Of a DNA stretch of 64,000 bases, positions 55,342 through 64,000 are shown piece after piece. Below the pieces are notes generated by a model. The model made no database searches and was not told the origin of the DNA. It was given only the letters and a program-made list of their open reading frames with translations. Source of the DNA: Datura wrightii (lineage: Eukaryota > Streptophyta > Magnoliopsida > Solanales > Solanaceae); the NCBI GenBank assembly GCA_035772735.1, contig JASDFA010000004.1, forward strand, positions 23,401,501-23,465,500, read 5' to 3'. The number at the start of each line of letters is the position of its first letter. The stretch's first letter is position 1. The translations under genes were made by a program, and so were the position numbers.

Positions 55342-56225
55342 TGGCCCAAGTCTACACCCTTGACGTAACACGATGCTTGGAGCCATGAGGGACCCCGAGC
55401 TAACCCACGACATGGCATAACATTGATACGATCTAATTATAGACAATTTGAGTGGAAGCAATTGAATTTATAAAAAACCTTTTAGAGTATTAAAATAGTG
55501 TGAACTAAGTCAAATTAACAAATACTGTGTCTGACATTAAATATGAAACTAAAAATAGTAATGGTTTGTCTAAACGCCTCTACTAACTGATGAATTACTG
55601 GGACAAGTGCCTAGCTAACTCTAAAAGTTTGAAACTAAAAATAATAATAAATATAACTAGAATAAACATAACTCTAGTCCTCAAATGATAAGGACTCACT
55701 AGTGAAAGTTGCCGATAGGCACCAGATTGAAGCTAATCATGATGCCATGCCTGAATACCTAAACCTATATCATGATAGGGTATAGTTCATGAGAACGCAT
55801 GCGGTCAGTACTCGGATGTACTGAGCATGTGAGATATGCGATTGACTAAATTTAATATACTGATAAATCTAAAATGTTGAACTGGATGCATAAACTGAAC
55901 TGAAGTACAATGACCTTATTTGAGATGCATAAATATTGATATGGAATAATGGTCTGAGGATGCATATTGAAAATATAAGTAAAACTAGTTTGAGAGTCAT
56001 GTGCATGCATTGAAAATTGAGTCTGTAACTGAGATTGAAACCGTAATGGTAATGAATTATGGGAAAGCCTGTTAAGTGACATAGAGCTGAACGTGGAGTC
56101 CGATGTTTTCACGACACGAACATAGACCCAGATGGTAACACGGAAAGTAGACCTGGATTGCAACACGATCCGAACGTAGACCCATGACATGAACATACAT
56201 CTAACTCAATATCAATAAAGCGGAA
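55342..56225 (-). repeat. M: terminal part of a chromovirus-type LTR
   Basis: Its left edge is an LTR end, ...ggtgtagacttgggCCA in the sense direction, similar in layout to the ends of F, H and L. It includes the gggacaagtgcc word (55600) and the TCAGTAC/GTACTGA dyad (55805-55824). The right limit is approximate and the start of this LTR is not seen. Confidence 0.6.
55805..55824 (-). other. LTR dyad TCAGTAC...GTACTGA in M
   Basis: A perfect 7-bp inverted repeat with loop TCGGAT. Confidence 0.7.
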
Positions 56226-57539
56226 TACGTGACATAACGACATAGCGGAAGCATGAATATAACATAACATGGTAAGCATAATATACTACATACATAACAA
56301 CTGAATACTACATATAGTCTGAAAGCCTCTAACTTATCCAATGGGTTGATGGGACAACACCCCAACTAAGCCGATAAGTCTAGAAAATTGAACATGAAAA
56401 GACAATTGATATCAACTAGTCCTCGGAGAATGAGGACTCACCTAATAGCTGATTGCTAAACTCCGAGATGAACTACTGACGGTGCTGGGTCTGAGATAGG
56501 AGTCTGTATCATGAAATGATGCAACATAGAGTATGCAGTCAGTACGTGGAATGTACCGATTATGCAAGGTAAGTAAAAACGGGCATTTAAAATGATACAT
56601 AAAAGCTCATAAGAAATCATAAGAGTGGGACAACATGCTCACAACATAAATTTCATAATATGACATAAGGCTCAATGTTTTGAAATTATTTGTAATCCAT
56701 TCATTACCATAGTCATAAGAGAACTTTATAAATCATCACTTGAGCCAAAATAACATAAACATAATATTGAATAAAATATGCAGAACAATAGGAGATTCTT
56801 ATAACCGACATACCCCATATGATCACACATGGAGCCCGACTTGTAAATCCCTAGTCGGAAGGGTGTTCGTACATTGCCAAGGGTAGAACCATGAAGGGAG
56901 TGATATCACACATGAAAGCTCCATTTGGGAATAAGGGAACAGTCTCAAGGGAGGTCCCATCATATCCTATGGTGGTACGTAGTTCTGAGATTCGGGGAAA
57001 AACCTGGGCCCCGAACCTACTCGGCGTAAAATACTACAGTCAAAACATATATAGTGCTCATAGTATAATATACATGAGATTCATGGGCTAGTTAAAACAT
57101 GATAATTATAAACATTCTTGTAAATACATGAACTAGACATGAGAGTAAGGCCCGTGAGTCTGTCTAAATCATAATTAGTAAATCATGAGGTTCATGCATA
57201 TTTGTAGATCATGTATATGCTTTTTAAATCACAAATTCATAATAGGCATTTGAATAATTCCATATCATAGGTCATAGATCATGATGGGTTGAAGAATCAT
57301 CAAAATCAAGGTAGAATCATAACTCAATTTGTCATAAAACATGTATGATTGGGTATAATTCTATAGAAATTTAAATCAATAAATTTATAATCGAATTAGT
57401 TGAAAAATTTGATAATAATTCATAAAATATGATATAAAACATGAGAAGTAATAACCCATGGATAGATCATTAGGATTCCACAAGATTTGAGATAAAACCC
57501 CATAAGAATTTTAAACAAAACTTCATGAATCAAGAGAGA
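56226..57539 (-). repeat. K: LTR-like fragment left of pol K
   Basis: It repeats, in divergent form, the block seen in M: ttgatgggacaacaccccaac (56345), a gtcctcggagaatgaggactcac word, and a TCAGTAC/GTACCGA dyad (56539-56559). It is therefore a second LTR, presumably that of K. The LTR start and polypurine tract between it and pol are not recognisable, and the pol reading frame runs straight into this region. Confidence 0.5.
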
Positions 57540-58870
57540 TTAGACATGGGTGTGAACCAAAACACCCACTTGTAACCCTACATATCTGATTATAGCTGAT
57601 TCGTACACTTCGTTGAATGCCCAAGAGAATAAATGTGGGTATCTAGCCATCATATCCACTTCGGCTTCCCACGTAGCTTTCTCAACATGCTGATTCCTCC
57701 ATAAAACCTTGACTGAAGCTACTTCCTTATTCCTTAGCCTTCGATCCTGACGATCCAGTATTTCCACCGGAACCTCCTCATAATTAAAGCTGTCTTTCAC
57801 ACCAATACTGTCCACTAGAACAACTAGGGCTGGATCACCCAAACACTTCTTTAAGAGTGATACATGGAAAAAAGGATGCATGGAAGTTAATTCTGAGGGC
57901 AACTACATATGCCACCTTGCCAACCCGTTTCACAATTCGGTAAGGGCCAATATAATGAGGGCTGAGTTTTCCTTTCTTTCCAAACCGCATCACTCCTTTC
58001 ATGGGAGATACCTTCAGAAATACCCAATCATCCACTTCGAATTCTAATTCTCTCCTTCTCACATCGGCATAGGACTTTTGATGACTTTGAGCTGTTTTCA
58101 GCCTATCCTGTATGAGCTGAACCTTTTCCATAGCCTCATGAACTGAATCTGGTCCTATTATCGCAGCTTCACCAACTTCGAACCAACCAATGGGCGATCT
58201 ACATCTCCGCCAATAGAGAGCCTCAAACGGAGCCATCTGAATACTTGAATGGTAGTTGTTATGTATGCAAACTCAATAAGAGGAAAATGATCATCTCAAC
58301 TACCCTTGAAGTCAATAACGCATACTCTCAACGGTCCTCGAGAGTCTGAATTGTCTGGTCCGCTTGACCATCCATTTGTGGGTGAAATGTAGTGCTGAGC
58401 TTAACCTGAGTACCAAGTCCTTTTTGAAAATACTTCCAAAACTGAGAGGTAAATTGGGTACCTCTATCTGAAATGATAGATAAGGGCACTCCATGCAATC
58501 GAACTAGCTCCCCGATATATAGTTTGACATAATCCTCCGCTGAATCTGTGGTTTTGACCGGTAGAAAATGAGCATCCTTGGTCAACCTATCTACTACAAC
58601 CAAATGGAGTCATTTTGTCGACGAGTGCGAGGCAATGTTGATTTCTTCACATTTACAAGTAGGAATACTAATATCCTGAAGCACACCTCCCGGTCTCTGA
58701 TGCTCGACCTTTACTCGCTGACAGTTGGGACACTTAGCTACAAATTCTGCTATGTCCTTTTTCATGCCATTCCATCAATAGACTTTCCGTAAGTCATGGT
58801 ACATCTTGGTGGCACTTGGATGAATAGAATACCTGGATCCATGTGCCTCGTGAAACATTCGGTTCCTTAA
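57540..58870 (-). pseudogene. Integrase and chromodomain-like tail of element K
   Basis: Sense order: an H2C2 remnant (about 58840-58690, with a CPNCQ-like word), then core 58603-58312 with VVVDRLTKDAHFLPV and ISDRGTQF (second Asp). At the catalytic Glu position the text is DGQADQTIQTLED, Asp in place of Glu. A gap with frame changes follows. Then 58236-57835 has APFEALYWRRCRSPIGWFEVGEA and FGKKGKLSPHYIGPY, and 57902-57540 the chromodomain-like VASVKVLWRNQHVEKATWE. After ARYPHLF the protein departs from its relatives. Confidence 0.85.
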
Positions 58871-59560
58871 ATCATCAATATCCGGAACACATAAGCGACC
58901 CTAGTACCGAAGCACACCATCTCCCCCCTTTGGAGAAGACCTCTACCTTCTGATTTTGAATTGCTTCCTTTAACTTTACCAAAACTGGTTCCTCATCTTG
59001 TCTAGCCTTTACATCAGTCAACAATGATGATTTTGATCTGTTCTGAACCATAACACTGCCATTGGTGGAGTTAACCAACCTAACTCCCAACCTTGTGAGC
59101 CGATGCACATCCTTCACTAGCTCCTTCCTCCCCTCATCCACATGAGACACACTCTCCATGGAGAGTCTACTAAGTGCGTCTGCTACTACATTAGCCTTGC
59201 CCAGATAGTAAAGGACACTTATATCATAGTCCTTGAGTAGCTCCAACCACCTCTATTGCCGAATATTGAGATCCTTCTGGGTAAAAACATATTGTAAACT
59301 CTTATGGTCCGTAAGCACATCTACGTGGACCCCGTACAAATAATGTCTCCATATATTCAATGCAAATACCACTGTGGCCAATTCAAGATCATGGGTTGGG
59401 TAATTCTTCTCATGAACCTTTAGATGTCTGGAGGCATATGCTATAACTTTCCCGTGCTGCATCAATACACACCCAAGTCCGACCTTTGAAGCATCACAAT
59501 ACATCATGAACCCATCAGTACCCTTAGGTTGGGTTAACACCAGCGCTAAAGTAAGTCGAG
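58871..59560 (-). pseudogene. RNase H of element K
   Basis: MYCDASKVGLGCVLM carries the first Asp (about 59530). NYPTHDLELATVVFAL carries the Glu and DVLTDHKSLQYVF the second Asp. A stop (59253) replaces one residue before RWLELL. The frame resumes at 59246-58875 with VVADALSRLSM and the linker. Confidence 0.87.
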
Positions 59561-60621
59561 TCTTTAACTCTTGGAAGCTCTTCTCACAAGCCTCCGACCA
59601 TTGGAATTTCACCTTCTTCTGGGTCAATTTGGTCAAAGGTACTGCAATTGATAAGAAACCTTCCACGAATCTTCGATAGTAACCAGTCAAACCTAAGAAG
59701 CTCCGAATATCCGAAGGATTCACCGGTCTAGGCCAATTCTTCATCTCTTCTATTTTATGAGAATCAACCTTTATGCCCTCACTTGATACCACATGGCCCA
59801 AAAATGCTACAGAGTTCAACCAAAACTCACACTTGCTGAATTTAGCATATAATTGGCGATCCTTGAGAGTCTGTAGCACCACCCTCAAATGAGCGGCATG
59901 TTCTTCCTTGCTTCGAGAGTATATCAGGATGTCATCAATAAACACAATCATGAACATGTCCAGGTATGGCTTGAACATCCTGTTCATCAAGTCCATAAAA
60001 TCCACAGGAGCATTCATTAGTACAAAAGACATAACTATAAACTCATAATAAATATACCACGTCCTAAAGGCTGTCTTCGGGATATTGCTCTCCCGAACTC
60101 TGAGTTGATGGTACCCCGATATGAGATTTATCTTTGAAAAGAACTTGGAACCTTGGAGCTGGTCAAATAAATAATCAATCCTGGGTAGAGGATACCGGTT
60201 CTTGACGGTGACTTTGTTCAATTGCCGATAATCAATGCACATCTGAAAGGAGCCATCCTTATTTCAGACAAAGAGAACTGGTGCACCCCATGGGGACTTG
60301 CTTGGTCTAATAAAACCCTTATCTAGCAGGTCCTTCAACGTTCTTTCAACTCCTTTAGCTAGGCTGGATCCATTCTGTAGGGAGGGATAGATATAGATTG
60401 CGTATTGGGAAGAAGGTCAATACCAAAATTAATCTCCCGCTCAGGAGGGATTCCCGGTAGATTATCAGGGAAGACCTCTGGGTACTCACATACTACTGGG
60501 ACTGACTGGATAGTCGAGGTCTCAGAATCAACATCCTTAACCTTAACTAGATGATACACATAACCCTTAGAAATCAACTTCTGACCTTAATATAGAAAAT
60601 GAAATGACCTATAGGTACTTT
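59561..60621 (-). pseudogene. Reverse transcriptase of element K
   Basis: It is cut on the right by L, just after a GHFI word (60615) from the end of the protease region. A frameshift near 60575 is followed by YPEVFPDNLPGIPPEREINFGIDLLPN (60500). A long open stretch from 60242 has MCIDYRQLNKVTVKNRYPLPRIDYLFD, then MSFVLMNAPVDFMDLMN and an intact VFIDDILIYS, then VRSF-type thumb words (DIRSFLGLTGYYRRF). This is the best preserved RT of the right half. Confidence 0.88.
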
Positions 60622-61039
60622 CAAGCCCCGAGCCTACACCCTGGATGTAACACGGTACTTGAAGTCACGAGTGACCCCAAGTCAATCCCTGGTCTATCAT
60701 ACACTGGTATTTTGAGTAAACATGCACAATGGAAATTTTAAATAATACATAATAGCATTTATGAAAAATTAAAGACTGAACATAGAGATTTAAAATATCT
60801 AAAAATCTGGAATCAAGTCTAGTCTAAAAGCCATCTAACTGAGGAGTTGCTGGGACAAGCCCCCAGCTAACTCTAAGTCTAGCCGAAAACAATAAAGAAA
60901 TTGAAATGAATAAAATGTGCCCTTGGAATATGAGGAATCACATTGCTGCTGATAGAGATACCTGAATGTAATCGGCTAACGGTGTTGGGTATGAGAACCT
61001 GCGGCTGTATCATCAAATGATATAGAATAAAAGTATATG

Positions 61040-61060
61040 TCAGTACTTTGAATGTACTGA
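61040..61060 (-). other. LTR dyad TCAGTAC...GTACTGA in L
   Basis: A perfect 7-bp inverted repeat with loop TTTGAAT. Confidence 0.75.
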
Positions 61061-62218
61061 GTAAGTGAGAGAGACATGAATAATATGATAGAACTAATAA
61101 CTGAACTGATCCGACATGAAATGATCAACTGAAATACTGAAAACTGATACAACTTGTGTAAAACAAATATGGTCAAAAGTGATCCTGGCTGATGGTCATA
61201 AACATGTCCTATATCTGAGATACTGCACTGAACTGAGAAATCTGAGAGTAAACTAAACTGACTAGTGGGAGAGGCTATAACTGAAATATAACCACGTGAG
61301 CTAGACGTGGAGTTCGATGTACACACCCCGTCGGTAGGACCCAATATACCTTGCCAGGGTATAAAAGCATGGACTGTGAAAAATCACTGTCAGAAAGGGC
61401 TGTTAGTCTAAGTAAATAAAACCTACGTTGGCAACGTAATTCTGGAACCTAGGTGTGCTAGAACCTTGGCCCTTTCGGTGCTGAGTCCTACTCCCACTGG
61501 ATAATCCTATTACTACTACTACTGACAAGTGGATAGCTCGATACTGGGGCCCATGACTATACTGACCCAGGGATACTGTCAGAGAGTTTTCGAAATGTCT
61601 TATAGGACCAGATTTGGAAACTGAGTTCTAAGACTAGTCAGAGCTGCTTAGATGGAAGCATCGTAACCGTCTAAAGAGCAAACTGATAACTGAACTAGGG
61701 TCCTAGGGATGGTCAAAGCTATATAATTGGAATATCATGAATGCCAATGGAACAAATAACTGTAATCTGAGTCTGAGTCTGATAATTAAGAGGCACTACT
61801 GACACATCAGGAAAGGACTATAGTCAAATTGATAGTTGACATTTCTGACTAACACTGAATATTCTAGTACTTTGACTGAAGTTGAACTAACAATTCTGGG
61901 AAAATACAAAGTATAAAGACTTTATGACTGAATCTGAATAACATACAAGTAACTGAGTTCTTAACACATTCAAGCACTATAAAAGCCCCTAACTCTTAAA
62001 GATGTAACAAATTCTCAAGAGTTCAAAGCTTAAGCAGGATTCTAATTTCTGACTTGTCAAAAGTTAGGGCTGAATTTCTAAATTGATGGAACAAGCATCA
62101 TTTTAATTACAAGCTGGTGGAAAATAGCTACAATTAACAGAAAATATGATTCTACATGAAATAATCCAAGAATAATAGAAAAAATTTCAAATTACAGGGC
62201 TACGATTGAAAGTGAATA

Positions 62219-62233
62219 GAGAGAGAGAGAGAG
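62219..62233 (+). repeat. (GA)n microsatellite
   Basis: Seven and a half GA units in the L LTR. Confidence 0.9.
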
Positions 62234-63122
62234 CTTTGGGTGACACAAGGGGAGAACAATCTCCTTGATGAATTCCCACATACCTATAGAAGAAACTCTG
62301 GTGAAATCTCAGAGAAAAGCTGAGAGGGTTGTCGTTTGCCCTAGCTTCCGTTCTGTGCTTCCAGAGGAATTCTACGCTCTGTTCTTGAGAATGAGAGAAG
62401 GAATATGGGGAGAAATCGTTGGTTACCCCTTCTAAAACCCCTGAATGAACCCCAAATGATGTAGTTTAGGTACTCAGTAGGTGTAATCTTACAAAAATAA
62501 CCCTGGGATTAAATCTGAAATCTGGCTGACAGGAACCAACGGGCCTCAGAACAGGTCGTTGGTAGAAACGACGGCTCGTTAAATCTAGCCGTGGTTTCTG
62601 GGTTCAGAAACTAGACTCACAACGGTGACCCACAGTTAGGTACAATGGTCCATTGGAAGTAACAACGGGCCGTTGATACCTCCCGTTGGAACTAGTAAGA
62701 AAATAAGGCATGGGGGCAACGGGTGATAACAATGACTTGTTGGTAGATCCAACGGGTCGTGGTACCCCCTCGTGGTTCACAATGTTGGGTTCTGGAACTG
62801 AATGACGGGTGGTCATAACAGCTCGTTGGAGGCTACCATGGGCCGTTGTTCCTTCCCGTTGTCTCAGGGAAGTGTCCAGTAGACCCCTGAACTTGGGATT
62901 CCATGGACGACAGGATGGCCCATTGTTAGAATCAACGGGTCATCCTATGACTCGTTGTTTTCCCTCGATGAAAGGCTGCTTCTAACCACGACCACTTACA
63001 AAGGTCCGTTGGTTCCACCAACGGTCCATTGTGGGGGTCATCTTAGATAGAAAAATTTCTGGTTTCCTGTGGTTTTTCATGCAACGTCTAAATTTGGTCT
63101 AGAAAAGTTTCGGGGTGTTACA

Positions 63123-63139
63123 ATATCTCACCCTTGGGA
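63123..63139 (-). other. Polypurine tract of element L
   Basis: On the minus strand TCCCAAGGGTGAGATAT, next to the LTR start. It is the H-type tract with one T interrupting the purines. Confidence 0.75.
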
Positions 63140-63157
63140 TCATTCGTCCTTGAATGA
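63140..63157 (-). other. Pre-PPT hairpin of L with AGGA loop
   Basis: On the minus strand TCATTCA-AGGA-CGAATGA: six pairs with one mismatch next to the loop. Confidence 0.68.
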
Positions 63158-63287
63158 AGACCAAAACTAGGAAAAGAGTTGAGATTTCTAAAATTGAGGC
63201 TATGAATGATATCTGAAGGAGTAACTGATTCCAAACTGACTTAACCATACTACCTGAGCTGATGCAACTAAAATGCACGCAGAAAAT

Positions 63288-64000
63288 CTAAATAAGGCTG
63301 ATGAGTACGGAATTGAGTAGAGTACTGAGGAGGGATTTAGTACCTGATTCTGGAACTGAACTGGAAGAGAAAAAGTGAGGGTATCTGGCCATCATGTCTG
63401 CTTCTGCTTCCCATGTGGCTCTCTCAACTCTCTGATTTCTCCATAGGACCTTGATTGAAGCTATCTCCTTATTCCTCAGCTTACGAACCTGACAGTCAAG
63501 GATTTGGACTGGTACCTCCTCATATGTGAGACTATCCTTTATCCCCACACTGTCCAATGGAACTACTGAAGTTGGATCACCAATGCACTTTTTTAGTAGT
63601 GACACGTAGAAGAGTGGGTGCACAACTGCTAATTCTGAAGGTAACTCCAACTTGTAAGCTAATTTACCAATCCGCCTCAGAATCCTGTAGGGTCCCACAT
63701 ATCTTGGATTAAGCTTTCCCTTCTTCCCAAACCTCATCACCCCATTTATGGGTGAAATTTTCAAGTAAGCCCAATCATCCATAGTGAACTCCAATTCTCT
63801 TTTTCTCACATCTGCATAAGATTTCTGACGGCTTTGAGCTGTTTTCAACCTCTCTCCAATGGTCTGTACCTTCTGCATAGCTTCATGAATCGAGTTTGTC
63901 CCTATCAAGGTAGCTTCACCAACCTCAAACCACCCTATAGGGAATCTACACCTCCTACCATATAATGCCTCAAATGGGGCCATCTGAAGCTAGAGTGATA
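63288..64000 (-). pseudogene. Integrase C-terminus with chromodomain-like tail, element L
   Basis: The part in view is open from 63983 to 63288. In the sense direction: APFEALYGRRCRFPIGWFEVGEA, a helical KVQTIGERLKTAQSRQKSY segment, FGKKGKLNPRYVGPYRILRR (C-terminal fold), HPLFYVSLLKKCIGD, then IASIKVLWRNQRVERATWE (chromodomain-like) and a Ser-rich end. It has no stop in the visible part, unlike K, so L may be the youngest chromovirus here. The N-terminal part is off the right edge. Confidence 0.87.

Larger units (their letters stand above)
60622..63122 (-). repeat. 3' LTR of element L
   Basis: About 2.5 kb. It starts (sense) TGTAACACCCCGAAAC at 63122. The inner end near 60622 is set by the gtgtaggctcggggc word and is uncertain by several bases. 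It has a dyad cluster of aacgggccgttg words at 62537-63035, a TCAGTAC/GTACTGA dyad at 61040-61060, gggacaagccccc at 60850, and a (GA)n run at 62219-62233. Its 5' partner is off the right edge. Confidence 0.85.

Noticed and set aside
55571..56580. Tandem duplication within one LTR (blocks near 55570-55860 and 56320-56580)
   Set aside because: The two blocks differ at most positions outside the conserved words, so two different LTR fragments (M and K) explain them better than a local duplication.
1..64000. Host protein-coding genes, tRNA or rRNA genes
   Set aside because: Every substantial frame can be assigned to retroelement gag or pol, to the A downstream ORF, or to antisense or LTR noise. 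No tRNA cloverleaf or rRNA core motif was recognised. The tRNA-like words are primer sites.

Overview
This window is repetitive nuclear DNA from a flowering plant. I see no host gene, tRNA, rRNA or CRISPR array. Nearly every base can be assigned to Ty3/gypsy LTR retrotransposons inserted into one another. The tRNA-Asp primer sites of the Athila-type elements, the initiator-Met primer sites of the chromovirus-type elements, long LTRs of 1.4-2.6 kb and the style of the gag-pol proteins point to a eudicot. A nightshade relative (Solanaceae) is my guess, with low confidence.

The backbone is one old minus-strand element, D (550-bp LTRs, iMet primer site). It begins at its 5' LTR on the right (53805-54354) and reads leftwards through gag (53257-52825, 37984-37830, 27853-27231), protease and RT (about 27230-25469), RNase H and integrase (14741-13027), ending in a broken 3' LTR (13039-12782). 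It is split four times. Element B (14742-25468, minus, target duplication GTATC) sits in the RNase H region. Solo LTR F (27854-37829, minus) and element E (37985-52824, minus, target duplication AGTTG) sit about 155 bp apart in gag. A B-like element, mostly off the left edge, broke the 3' LTR.

Second-order insertions follow. A (38-12772, plus, Athila type) sits in the last bases of the B-like LTR. C (20863-25236, minus, Athila type, head-to-tail double LTR) is in B's right LTR. G (29524-36925, plus, chromovirus, target duplication ATTTT) is in F. H (about 42485-50977, plus, chromovirus, permuted order) is in E. Solo LTR I (45206-46717, minus, target duplication GGGAG) is in H, giving four layers: D, E, H, I.

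Right of D lie an AT-rich unassigned kilobase (54355-55341), LTR pieces M and K (55342-57539), a decayed minus-strand chromovirus pol K (57540-60620), and element L (60622 to the end, minus), whose 3' LTR and integrase are in view.

A is nearly a complete gag-pol in one reading frame broken by about ten stop codons and one frameshift. It carries an extra ORF after pol (8315-9534) and long non-coding spacers. B and E share A's primer type, polypurine tract and hairpins but lack RT and integrase. They look like gag or gag-protease derivatives that would need enzymes supplied by an A/C-type partner. The most interesting signals are small RNA or DNA structures kept across otherwise unalignable elements: an AGGA-loop hairpin just before the polypurine tract in seven elements, an AGGCAA-loop hairpin after the coding region in three, a CAGTAC/GTACTG dyad in seven LTRs, and two insertions (C and H) whose structure suggests circular retrotransposon DNA.
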